From the NCBI RefSeq assembly GCF_009193185.1, contig NZ_VUKF01000007.1, positions 1 through 64,000 of the forward strand: DNA of 64,000 bases. The letters run 5' to 3'. Source of the DNA: Georgenia thermotolerans (lineage in GTDB: Bacteria > Actinomycetota > Actinomycetes > Actinomycetales > Actinomycetaceae). The position numbers and the translations under genes were made by a program. This document shows, in pieces, positions 17,593 to 25,456 of the stretch (position 1 is the stretch's first letter; the number at the start of each line of letters is the position of its first letter). The notes under the pieces are model-generated. The model ran no database searches and was not told the origin of the DNA. It saw nothing but the letters and a program-made list of their open reading frames with translations.

Positions 17593-19280
17593 CGCAGCGT
17601 CCACTCCTCCGGGACGCCGAACACCCGCGGGGAGACCGAGATGCCGAGCTCGGCGAAGCGGTCGGTGAACCGGGGGCGCACGCCGGTGGGCCGGGTGGTG
17701 CCCAGGAAGCGGCCGTCGGGGGCGACGCCGGCGGAGTAGTCGAAGAGGAAGGCGTCCTGCAGGGTGACCGTCTGGCCCTCCATGCCCTGGACCTCGGTGA
17801 CGGCGGTGACCCGGCGGGTGCCGTCGCGCAGGCGCGTGAGCTGGACGATGACGTCGACGGCGGAGGCGATCTGCTCGCGGATGGCCCGCAGCGGCAGGTC
17901 CATGCCGGCCATGAGCACGAGGGTCTCCAGGCGGGCGATGGCATCGCGCGGCGAGTTCGCGTGCACGGTGGACAGCGACCCGTCGTGGCCGGTGTTCATC
18001 GCCTGGAGCATGTCCAGGGACTCCCCGCCGCGGACCTCGCCGACGACGATGCGGTCGGGCCGCATGCGCAAAGAGTTGCGGACCAGGTCGCGGATGGTGA
18101 TCTCGCCCTTGCCCTCGGTGTTGGCCGGCCGGGCCTCCAGCCGCACGACGTGCTCCTGCTGGAGCTGCAGCTCGACGGCGTCCTCGATGGTGACGATGCG
18201 CTCGCCCTCGGGGATGAACGAGGAGAGGACGTTGAGCAGGGTGGTCTTACCGGTGCCGGTGCCGCCGGAGACGATGATGTTGAGCCGGGCCTCGACGCAG
18301 GCGTGGAGGAGCTCGGCCATCTCCGGGCTCATCGTGCCGAAGCGGATGAGGTCGTGGACCTGGAACGGGTCGCGCGCGAACTTCCGGATCGTCAGGGAGG
18401 AGCCGTTGAACGCCAGCGGCGGGATGACCGCGTTGACGCGCGAGCCGTCGGCGAGGCGGGCGTCGACGAGCGGGGAAGACTCGTCGATGCGCCGGCCGAC
18501 CTTGGAGACGATGCGCTCGATGATCCGGCGCAGGTGCTCCTCGGAGGCGAACCGCACCGGGCTGCGGGAGAGCTTGCCGTGCTGCTCGACGTAGACCATC
18601 TCCGGGCCGTTGACCATGATCTCGGTGATCGAGTCGTCGTCGAGCAGGCGCTGGAGCGGGCCGAGGCCGAGGGCGTCGTCCTGCACGTCGCGGATGAGGC
18701 GCTTGCGCTCATCCCCGGTCAGCGGGACCTTCTCCTCCTCGACCACCTGGTTGAGCTCGGCGCGCACCAGGGCGTGCAGCTGGTCCTCGCTCAGCGAGGG
18801 GTCGGTCAGGCGCGCGCCCATGCGCTCGAACAGCGCCGTGGCGGCTCGGTCCTTGAGCCGGCCCAGGGCGTCGCTGGGCGCCGCGGTCGCCGAGACGGCG
18901 GTGGCGCCCGCAGCGCGGCGGCCGGAGAGCGTGGCGCGCTCGGTGGCCGGGGCGGCGACGTTGGCGGCGGGCGTGCCGGGGGAGGGCGGGACGACGGCGA
19001 AGGTAGGCGGCCCCGGCACGTCACCGAGGGGGGCCGCACCAGCGGGAGCGGCCGGTGCGGTCGGGGCCGTCGCGGCGAGGGGCAGTCCCTCGGCTGGAGC
19101 GGCGAACGGGCTGCCCGGGCCGAGCATCGGTTCCGCGGCGGCCGCGCGCCGCCCGCCGGCCCGGTGCCGCGTGGCGCCGTCGTCCGGCGTGGCGGCGGTC
19201 GTGCCCGTCGGGGCGAGGTCAGAGCCAGGGTGGTCGGCCGCGTGCGCACCGGTGGCGCGCAGGCGCTGGGCGAGGTTCAT
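17589..19280 (-). CDS. tadA: Tad pilus secretion ATPase TadA (CpaF)
   Basis: The ATPase that powers Flp pilus assembly (563 residues). A long Ala/Pro-rich N-terminal region (1-130) is less typical. It is followed by the conserved helical domain (GLGPLQRLLDDDSITEIMVNG) and the motor domain with Walker A SGGTGTGKTTLLN, Asp box IEDAVELQ, Walker B-like DRIVVGEVRGGE and a His box (TGHDGSLSTVHANSP). All catalytic motifs are intact. The ATG overlaps the cpaE stop by one base (TGATG), and tadB overlaps its own stop. Confidence 0.93.
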   Translation of the reverse strand: MNLAQRLRATGAHAADHPGSDLAPTGTTAATPDDGATRHRAGGRRAAAAEPMLGPGSPFAAPAEGLPLAATAPTAPAAPAGAAPLGDVPGPPTFAVVPPSPGTPAANVAAPATERATLSGRRAAGATAVSATAAPSDALGRLKDRAATALFERMGARLTDPSLSEDQLHALVRAELNQVVEEEKVPLTGDERKRLIRDVQDDALGLGPLQRLLDDDSITEIMVNGPEMVYVEQHGKLSRSPVRFASEEHLRRIIERIVSKVGRRIDESSPLVDARLADGSRVNAVIPPLAFNGSSLTIRKFARDPFQVHDLIRFGTMSPEMAELLHACVEARLNIIVSGGTGTGKTTLLNVLSSFIPEGERIVTIEDAVELQLQQEHVVRLEARPANTEGKGEITIRDLVRNSLRMRPDRIVVGEVRGGESLDMLQAMNTGHDGSLSTVHANSPRDAIARLETLVLMAGMDLPLRAIREQIASAVDVIVQLTRLRDGTRRVTAVTEVQGMEGQTVTLQDAFLFDYSAGVAPDGRFLGTTRPTGVRPRFTDRFAELGISVSPRVFGVPEEWTLR

Positions 19281-20476
19281 CAGGCGCCGACCTTGACGCC
19301 GCGGTGGCGGCCGCGCCGGCGGCCCGGCTTCGCCACAAGGGTGGGCACGCCGGCGAAGCGTTCCACGAGCCGGCCGAGCTGGCGGGTCATGGAGTTCTTG
19401 CCGCCCACCTGCAGCAGAGGGACGCCCTGGTTGACCGACGCGGGCACGGCCGGGCAGCGCGGCAGCGTCAGGTCGACCGCACGGGCGATGGTGGCCTCGA
19501 CGTCGGCGATGGAGAGCCCGTTCGCGGGGTCCTCGAAGTTGAGCAGCACGAAGCGGCCCTCGGCGAACATGCCGAGGTCGGTGAGGGTGTCGAGCTCCTT
19601 GCGCAGCCCGCGCACGCCGGGCACGTCCATGCTCGTCAGCAGCACCGGGTCGGTGGTCTGGTCGAGCGCGGAGAGAGTGTGCTCGTTGAGACCCGGGGCG
19701 GTGTCGACCACGACGTACCGGAACTGCGAGGCCAGGGCCTGCAGCAGCCGGCCCACGTCGTCGCCGGAGATGCCGTCCGCCGCCGCCGGCGACTCCGGCG
19801 CGCACAGCACGTACAGCCCCGTCTCGTGCAGCGTGAGGAAGGTCTTGAGCACCATGGTGTCGCGCCGGGCCGGGTTGTGGACGGCGTCGGCCAGGGAGTA
19901 CTCGGGGTCGAGGTTGAGGGCGCTGGCGACGTCGCCGAACTGCAGGTCGAGGTCGACCAGGACGGTCGAGTGCGGCACCGTGCGGGCCAGCCCGACGGCG
20001 AGGTTGGTCGCCACGGTGGTCTTGCCGACGCCGCCCTTGGGCGAGACGACCGTGATGACCTTGCCCTCGGCGCCGGCGTCCGTGGTCAGCGGCAGCCCTG
20101 CGGGGGGCGTCTGCGGGCGGGCGAGCTGGGCGGCGCGGCCGAGCGCGTCGCGCATCTCGGTGGCGTCGGCGGCCGGCGTGAGGATGTCCCGGACGCCGGC
20201 TCGCATCGCCGCCAGGCCCACCTCGGCGGGGCAGTCGCTGACGAGGATGATGCCGATGCCGGGGGAGATGGCGGTGAGACCCGCGGCGACGTCGAGCACC
20301 TGGTCGGGGGCGGTGCGCGCGTCGAGGACGACGGCCTCGGGCAGGCCGCCGGCGACGGCGAGCACCTCTCCGGGCGTGGTGGGCAGCTGGGGCAGGGCCA
20401 CGTATGCGCCGCCGGTCGCCGCCGCGACGGTGGCGGCGAGCTCGGGGGAGGCGGTGGCCAGCACGACGTGGCTCAT
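19280..20476 (-). CDS. cpaE: Tad pilus localisation ATPase CpaE/TadZ
   Basis: A MinD/ParA-like ATPase (398 residues) that positions the Tad pilus. Residues 1-120 form an atypical receiver-like domain (VVLDARTAPDQV, GIILVSDC) that has lost most receiver acidic residues. The ATPase domain starts near 135 with the deviant Walker A VVSPKGGVGKTTVATN, then DLDLQFGDVASAL and VVVDTAPGLNE. The C-terminus is Arg-rich. It overlaps cpaB by four bases and tadA by one. Confidence 0.9.
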   Translation of the reverse strand: MSHVVLATASPELAATVAAATGGAYVALPQLPTTPGEVLAVAGGLPEAVVLDARTAPDQVLDVAAGLTAISPGIGIILVSDCPAEVGLAAMRAGVRDILTPAADATEMRDALGRAAQLARPQTPPAGLPLTTDAGAEGKVITVVSPKGGVGKTTVATNLAVGLARTVPHSTVLVDLDLQFGDVASALNLDPEYSLADAVHNPARRDTMVLKTFLTLHETGLYVLCAPESPAAADGISGDDVGRLLQALASQFRYVVVDTAPGLNEHTLSALDQTTDPVLLTSMDVPGVRGLRKELDTLTDLGMFAEGRFVLLNFEDPANGLSIADVEATIARAVDLTLPRCPAVPASVNQGVPLLQVGGKNSMTRQLGRLVERFAGVPTLVAKPGRRRGRHRGVKVGA

Positions 20477-21213
20477 GGGTACACGTTCTCCTCGGTGACG
20501 ATGCGGGTGCCGTCGGTGGTGGCGTCCTCGGGCTCCAGGGAGAGCCAGACGGTGGCATGCTCGGCGGCGAACACGAGACGTTCGGCGTCCGGCGGGTTGA
20601 CGGCCAGGGTGACCATGACGGCCCCGGTGGGGGCGACGTCGGGTCCGGGGGGTGCGTCCGCTGCGGGTGCCGCGTCGCCCTCGGTCTCGGGGGCCGGTGC
20701 GACGCCGCCCTGGACGGCGGTGACCAGCACCTTGTCCAGCGTCAGGCGGGTGCGGGCCGGTTCGGTGAGCGAGACGAACACGCCCACGAGGTCGCCGGGC
20801 TGGACCCGGCCGCCGACGACGCGGCTGGGGTCCAGGAGGACCGAGACCTGGTGCATGCCGGCGGGGATCTCGACCGCACCGGTGTCGACGACGGAGGGGT
20901 CGGCGAACCGGGCGGCGAGGAGCTGCTCGCCCACCTGCAGGTCCGTGGTCGTGACCTGCCCGGCGAGGTCGTCGAGCGTGGTCAGGGCGCCGTCCGCGAC
21001 GGCCGTGGCGGGCAGCTCCGTGAGGGCGACGGCGCCGCCGAGCTGGTCGGCGGGCGTCCCCTGGGGGACGGGCTGGGTGACGACGAGGACGTCGACGGGC
21101 TGCATGCCGGCCAGGGCTCGCTGGTCGGCGCCCGCGACGTAGGTGAGCACGAGGACCCCGCCGAGGACGGCCAGGACGATCGCCGCGACCGCGGCGAGGA
21201 CACGACGTTTCAC
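20473..21213 (-). CDS. cpaB: Flp pilus assembly protein CpaB (RcpC)
   Basis: A 246-residue protein with one N-terminal membrane helix (about 5-27) and periplasmic SAF and RcpC/CpaB domains (VDVLVVTQPVPQGTPADQL, VQPGDLVGVFVSL). It probably stabilises the pilus channel. An Ala/Pro/Glu-rich insertion lies near residues 175-195. The GTG start is 11 bases after the stop of the tadG-like gene and has only a weak purine-rich ribosome site; no ATG is available near the membrane helix. Confidence 0.85.
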   Translation of the reverse strand: MKRRVLAAVAAIVLAVLGGVLVLTYVAGADQRALAGMQPVDVLVVTQPVPQGTPADQLGGAVALTELPATAVADGALTTLDDLAGQVTTTDLQVGEQLLAARFADPSVVDTGAVEIPAGMHQVSVLLDPSRVVGGRVQPGDLVGVFVSLTEPARTRLTLDKVLVTAVQGGVAPAPETEGDAAPAADAPPGPDVAPTGAVMVTLAVNPPDAERLVFAAEHATVWLSLEPEDATTDGTRIVTEENVYP

Positions 21214-21223
21214 GATGTCTCGT

Positions 21224-22213
21224 TCACTCGGTAAGGGCGACGACTGAGGCGCCCAGGTCGGGGGCGCCCGCGCCGTAGCGGAAGGCGTCGGAGAGGTCGA
21301 CGAACTCGACGAACTGGCCACTGATGCAGGTGTTGACGCTCTGCGGGCAGGGCGTGCCCCAGACGTCGCCGCCGTGGCCGACGAACGCGTACCCGCGGAG
21401 GGTGAAGGCCGCGTAGCCCACGATGTCGTACCAGGCCGAGTTGCCCTGACCGCCGTAGCGGTCGTAGACGGGCAGCAGCACCGTGGCGTTGCGCAGGGCC
21501 TTGATGTCCGTCGTCTCGCACTCGGACGGCAGGGAGTTGCCAGGGTCGGATCCCTGGACGTTGGTGCCGATGGCACTGGTGGTCTGGCACGTGCCCGGAT
21601 TCGTCTTGAGCCAGCCGAAGCCGCCCGGGACGGGGTTGCCGGAGTTCGTGGTCGGGCAGGGCCAGCTGGCGGGCAGGTCGCTGAGCTTGAGGTCCTTCGA
21701 CCGCAGGATGGTGAGGAGCACGGGGCTGGCCGACGTGAGGCTGCCGCCCTGGCGCTTGATCTGTGCCTGCAGCTCGCACTTGTGCAGGGCGAGAGGAAGG
21801 ACCGCCGTCCCGCCCGTGGGCCGACCCCACGCTGCCGTGGCGCGCGCGCCGAGGGTGGTGCTGTCGGCGCCGAGCACCGGCGCGAACCAGTGCTCGGTGA
21901 CGCCGGAGGTCTGGACGGTGACGCGGCCAGACGCGGGGGTGAGGCCGGGAGTCAGGACCTGGCCCCGCACGTCCTCATCGTCGACGTTCGCCTCCGCCAG
22001 ATCCTGGGCGGTCACCGTCGGGGTGCGGCAGTTGCCGCGAGCGCAGTCCTGCGCGATGGCCAGGGCCGCGGCGTCGGCGGCGGTCTGGAGCTGCTGACGC
22101 TCGGACCACATCGCGGCCACGTCGATTGAGATGGCCGCGAAGCCGATGAGCGGGATGACGAGCAGCGCCACAATGACGTTGACCGCCCCGCGCTCGTCCC
22201 TCAGCCGTGACAT
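21224..22213 (-). CDS. TadG-like pilus assembly protein
   Basis: A 329-residue protein with a TadE/TadG-type N-terminus (RDERGAVNVIVALLVIPLIG, one membrane helix at about 10-30). A long extracytoplasmic region follows, without a von Willebrand A fold that I can see. Several cysteines (about eight outside the helix) suggest disulfides. It is probably a minor pilin or pilus-associated surface protein. It starts 13 bases before the tadE stop. Confidence 0.8.
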   Translation of the reverse strand: MSRLRDERGAVNVIVALLVIPLIGFAAISIDVAAMWSERQQLQTAADAAALAIAQDCARGNCRTPTVTAQDLAEANVDDEDVRGQVLTPGLTPASGRVTVQTSGVTEHWFAPVLGADSTTLGARATAAWGRPTGGTAVLPLALHKCELQAQIKRQGGSLTSASPVLLTILRSKDLKLSDLPASWPCPTTNSGNPVPGGFGWLKTNPGTCQTTSAIGTNVQGSDPGNSLPSECETTDIKALRNATVLLPVYDRYGGQGNSAWYDIVGYAAFTLRGYAFVGHGGDVWGTPCPQSVNTCISGQFVEFVDLSDAFRYGAGAPDLGASVVALTE

Positions 22214-22590
22214 CGCATGGTCCCCTTCCCCGTGAGAGTGAGATCCGCACCGAACAGGCCGGTGACGAAGCGCATCGGATAGGTGACGGTGACCGTGGCG
22301 GTCGCCGTCGGCGTGGACGCCGTGGTGAGGCAGCTGGAGGGCGTCACCCGGATCTGGTCGTCGGTGAGGTGGAGGTCCGGGGCGTAGCCGCGGACCGTCT
22401 CGCGGGTGCTCGTCACGCTGTTGTGCAGGGCCATCACTCGCACGCCTTCGCGGGCGGCGCCCGAGAGGGTGGTCTGGAGGTGGTAGGCCCGGCCGAACTC
22501 GGCGATGCCGACCACGAGGAGGAGCAGCAGGGGGAGGATCAGGGCGAACTCGACGGCGGCTGCGCCGCGATCGCGTTGCTTGCGGCTCAC
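22201..22590 (-). CDS. tadE: TadE-like minor pilin
   Basis: A 129-residue pseudopilin of the TadE family. The N-terminus RDRGAAAVEFALILPLLLLL has the prepilin-peptidase Gly and the Glu at +5 that defines type IV pilins, followed by one hydrophobic helix and an extracytoplasmic domain with two cysteines. Processing by a TadV-type peptidase is expected, but no such gene is in the window. It overlaps the tadG-like gene. Confidence 0.85.
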   Translation of the reverse strand: MSRKQRDRGAAAVEFALILPLLLLLVVGIAEFGRAYHLQTTLSGAAREGVRVMALHNSVTSTRETVRGYAPDLHLTDDQIRVTPSSCLTTASTPTATATVTVTYPMRFVTGLFGADLTLTGKGTMRCHG

Positions 22591-22634
22591 CGTGCCTCCT
22601 CTGTTCCTCGAGCCTCCGACCTGCCGGGCTGGTC

Positions 22635-22667
22635 CCGGCGCAGCGCTCAGGGGGTTCGCTGCGCCGG
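22635..22667 (-). terminator. attenuator-like hairpin between flp and tadE
   Basis: A perfect 11-bp stem CCGGCGCAGCG (22635-22645) and CGCTGCGCCGG (22657-22667) with an 11-base loop, 14 bases after the pilin stop in transcription order. A partial terminator here would give more pilin than assembly proteins. Confidence 0.6.
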
Positions 22668-22680
22668 ACCGGCCGGTTGG

Positions 22681-22902
22681 TTACTCGGTGATGCCCGAGC
22701 CAGCACCCAGCTGCTCGGTGACCTTGTCGAAGAGGCCGTCGAGCTGCCGCCCCAGAAGCGCGACGGCAACGATGATCACGACGGCGATGAGGCCGACCAT
22801 GAGGCCGTACTCGACGGCGGTGGCGCCACGGTCCTTCTGGCCCTCGAAGCGGCCCTGGACGACGTGGAACATGGTGAGCAGGTAAGCGGCTGCACGGTTC
22901 AT
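22681..22902 (-). CDS. flp: Flp/Fap-type major pilin
   Basis: The main structural subunit of the Tad pilus (73 residues). A 25-residue leader ends at KDRGATAVEYGLMVGLIAVV: cleavage is expected after the Gly, leaving Glu at +5 and Tyr at +6, the Flp hallmark. One hydrophobic helix and a short polar tail (VTEQLGAGSGITE) follow. The ribosome site AAGGAAG precedes the ATG. It is the first gene of the operon and is separated from tadE by a strong hairpin. Confidence 0.92.
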   Translation of the reverse strand: MNRAAAYLLTMFHVVQGRFEGQKDRGATAVEYGLMVGLIAVVIIVAVALLGRQLDGLFDKVTEQLGAGSGITE

Positions 22903-23305
22903 GTTGATCTTCCTTGGCTTGGCGCTCCGGATTTCCGGACCGCGGACTGCGTCGGATCGGGCGACCCGGCGTCTGGGATCAAGGTGGCAGATGTTTGCTG
23001 ATCCGGCAAGAGTGCAGACCAGGTTGACTTACCTACTGCGCAAACACGGGGCGTGAGCGGTTCGTGGATCGTCGGTGGACGTCAACGGCTGTCGAATGCG
23101 GCTGCGTGACGCCCGTAATTGCACCCTCCGCTCTCAGGTGTCCGGCTCGGGGACCGTTTCGCCGCTGATTCACCTGCTGCTCGACGGGGCTGCGCGGACG
23201 CTACGCTGTGGGCATCATCACGCCCTGAATACCTCATGCTGACCAAGCGCGAAAACCTGCGTGCCCAGCAAGCTCGCTGGTTCGGCATGCCCTAGGGTGT
23301 GGCGC
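22903..23305. other. intergenic region, pilus operon leader and tetR promoter
   Basis: The 403 bases between flp and tetR are divergent and less GC-rich than average. They should hold the pilus promoter and leader, but I cannot name a convincing -35/-10 pair. The tetR -10 (TAGGGT, 23293-23298) ends seven bases before ATG 23306. No supported gene was found. Confidence 0.35.
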
Positions 23306-23944
23306 ATGACGGCGACGGAGACGACGGTGAACGAAGCCCGGGAGATGGGTCTGCGTGAGCTCAAGAAGCAGATGACCCGGGAGGCGCTCGCGGACGCCGC
23401 GCTCCGACTGACCGGCGAGAAGGGCCTCGACAACGTCACCATCGAGGAGATCGCCCGCGCCGCCATCGTCTCCCCGCGCACCTTCTCGAACTACTTCTCC
23501 TGCAAGGAGGAAGCCGTCGTGACGGCCGGCGCGGCCGACCCCGCCGTCCTCGTCGCCGCGTTCCTCGCGGTGGCGGACGCCGAGCCGCCGCTCAAGGCGC
23601 TGTGCCAGGTGCTCTCCGACCACGCCAGCTCCCGGACGGACGAGCAGCTGCGCGTCATCGTCGAGAAGCTCGAGCTCGTCCAGCGCTACCCGTCCCTGCT
23701 GCCGTTCCAGTCCGCGCAGTACGACCGGCTGGAGGAGGGGCTGCGCGGCGCCGTCGCCAAGAAGACCGGCACGCAGCCGGACACGGACGTCTACCCCTGG
23801 CTCGTCGCTGCCGCGGCGGTGTCGTGCCTCCGCTCCGCCCTGCAGCTGTGGGCGCGCGCCGGCGACGACGCCGGGCGCCTCGCGCCGTTCATCCAGGACG
23901 CGTTCAACCAGGTCAGCGCCGGCCTGCCGGTCCCGCGCCGCTGA
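23306..23944 (+). CDS. TetR/AcrR-family transcriptional regulator
   Basis: A 212-residue regulator. The N-terminal helix-turn-helix is intact (TREALADAALRLTGEKGLDNVTIEEIARAA then VSPRTFSNYFSCKEEAV; F-x-N-Y-F is the family signature). The C-terminal ligand domain is all-helical and specific, so the inducer is unknown. ATG 23306 has TAGGGT seven bases upstream and no Shine-Dalgarno; a longer frame from 23261 would add 15 residues. It is followed by a LanC-like gene on the same strand after about 200 bases, a possible target. Confidence 0.87.
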   Translation: MTATETTVNEAREMGLRELKKQMTREALADAALRLTGEKGLDNVTIEEIARAAIVSPRTFSNYFSCKEEAVVTAGAADPAVLVAAFLAVADAEPPLKALCQVLSDHASSRTDEQLRVIVEKLELVQRYPSLLPFQSAQYDRLEEGLRGAVAKKTGTQPDTDVYPWLVAAAAVSCLRSALQLWARAGDDAGRLAPFIQDAFNQVSAGLPVPRR

Positions 23945-24141
23945 CGTCACCCGGCGAGCGCCGGTGCGGCGGGAGCGTCCACCTGGCACGTTCCGGCCAT
24001 GGCAGCACCCTGTCACCCCTTGAACGGTTCCACCCCCCACCGCGTGGGGCAGCATGTGGTCATCACATTCGTCGGCCCCGGCCGGTGAACACGAACCCGG
24101 CTGCTGGGGCGGAGCACCGGGCATGGCGAAGGAAGTCACCC

Positions 24142-25395
24142 ATGTCTGTCCCGTCCGTCCGCGTGCCGGTTGCTGACCTGCTCACCACGGTGCTGCCAGA
24201 GCGACCGGCCGAGGTCATGCCTCTCACCCGGCGCTCCGCGGTGCACGTCACGAGCGGACGCGGCGAGCGCGACGCCGTCGGCGGGCTGCTGCCCTGGGCA
24301 CGCCGCGTCGGGGAGCGGCGCGACCGCGTCATCAACCTCGCGGACGCGGGCCGGCGTCACCAGCTCGTCGCCAGCCTCGCCGGTGGCATCGCGGCCGCCG
24401 CCCAACTCGACACCGAGCTGCTCGCGGGCGACCCGCCGCCCCCGGCCCAGGCCCTCGGCTTCTCGCACGGGATGGCTGGGGTGCTCTGGGCGCTCGCCGA
24501 GGTGGGCGCGCACGTCCCCGACGCGCTCGTGACCTGGCTCGCCGAGGCCTCCGACCGGGCGCCGCTCGGCCCCGGACTCGCGCAGGGCCGCAGCGGCCTC
24601 GCGCTCGCCCTGGACGCCCTGGGCGACCATGACGCCGCCGCCCGTCAGTGGGCCGCCGTCGAGCTGACCGATCCGGAGGACCTCGGGCTCACACTCGCCG
24701 ACGGCCTGGCCGGCGTCGGCCTGGCCCTGCTCGAGCGGGCCCCCATCCGCGACGGCGAGGCGCTCCTCGCCCGCGTGGAGACGCTGGCCCGCGCGCTGGC
24801 GGACCAGCTGCGCGAGGAGCCGCGGATGGACCGCCTCGGTCTCATGCGTGGCGGGGCGGGCGCGGCGCTGTTCCTGCTGCACGTCTACGACCTCACCGAG
24901 GACGAGTCCCTCCTCGCGCCCATCGAGCAGTGCCTGCGCCACGACCTCGCCATGCTGGGCTGGGGCTCGTTCGGCCGGCACGCCGCGCTGCCGCTGTGGT
25001 TGCGGCCCGGCTCGCTCAGCGAGGGCAGCATCGGTGTCGGCGTGGTGCTCCACCAGGCGATGCAGCACCTCGACGCCCCCTGGGTGGCCCAGGCCGCCGC
25101 CGACATCACCGAGGCCGCCGAGATCTGGCTGCTCGAGCGGCCCGGCCTCTCGCGCGGACGCGCGGGCGCGGTCCTCGCCCTGCAGTACCTGCGCTCGCAC
25201 CCGTGGGAGACGGCGGAGGAGCGGTTCGCGCGCATGCGGCCCTTCCTCGAGCCGCTCACCGTGCACGGCTCCGCCCTCGGCACCGAGCCGTCCACCCCCC
25301 TGCCTCTCGGCCTCGAGGACGGCGCGGCGGGCATCCTGCTGGCGCTGGGGCACCTGGGGATGGCCGGGGACCGGCGGCTGCCGTTCTTCTGGTGA
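24142..25395 (+). CDS. orphan LanC-like (lanthionine synthetase C-type) protein
   Basis: A 417-residue protein with an alpha/alpha-toroid fold of the LanC family. Seven glycine-rich inner-helix motifs recur: FSHGMAGVLWAL, GLAQGRSGLALAL, GLADGLAGVGLALL, GLMRGGAGAALFLL, SLSEGSIGVGVVL, LSRGRAGAVLAL and LEDGAAGILLALGHLG. LanC zinc ligands (the WC-G and CHG motifs) are not seen, so it resembles the cyclase domain of class III LanKC enzymes more than zinc-dependent LanC. No kinase domain is attached, and no lanthipeptide precursor or transporter was found nearby. ATG 24142 has GGAAG upstream. It may cyclise a peptide encoded elsewhere or be a non-catalytic LanC-like protein. Confidence 0.72.
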   Translation: MSVPSVRVPVADLLTTVLPERPAEVMPLTRRSAVHVTSGRGERDAVGGLLPWARRVGERRDRVINLADAGRRHQLVASLAGGIAAAAQLDTELLAGDPPPPAQALGFSHGMAGVLWALAEVGAHVPDALVTWLAEASDRAPLGPGLAQGRSGLALALDALGDHDAAARQWAAVELTDPEDLGLTLADGLAGVGLALLERAPIRDGEALLARVETLARALADQLREEPRMDRLGLMRGGAGAALFLLHVYDLTEDESLLAPIEQCLRHDLAMLGWGSFGRHAALPLWLRPGSLSEGSIGVGVVLHQAMQHLDAPWVAQAAADITEAAEIWLLERPGLSRGRAGAVLALQYLRSHPWETAEERFARMRPFLEPLTVHGSALGTEPSTPLPLGLEDGAAGILLALGHLGMAGDRRLPFFW

Positions 25396-25456
25396 GGCGC
25401 TGAGTGCCCTCGGGTGAGCGGTCGCCGGGCGGGCGCGGCGCCGCAGCCCGCGGGCC

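Noticed and set aside
19055-21142. A 695-codon plus-strand frame across tadA, cpaE and cpaB
   Set aside because: It runs antisense through three well supported genes and has no domain-like sequence.
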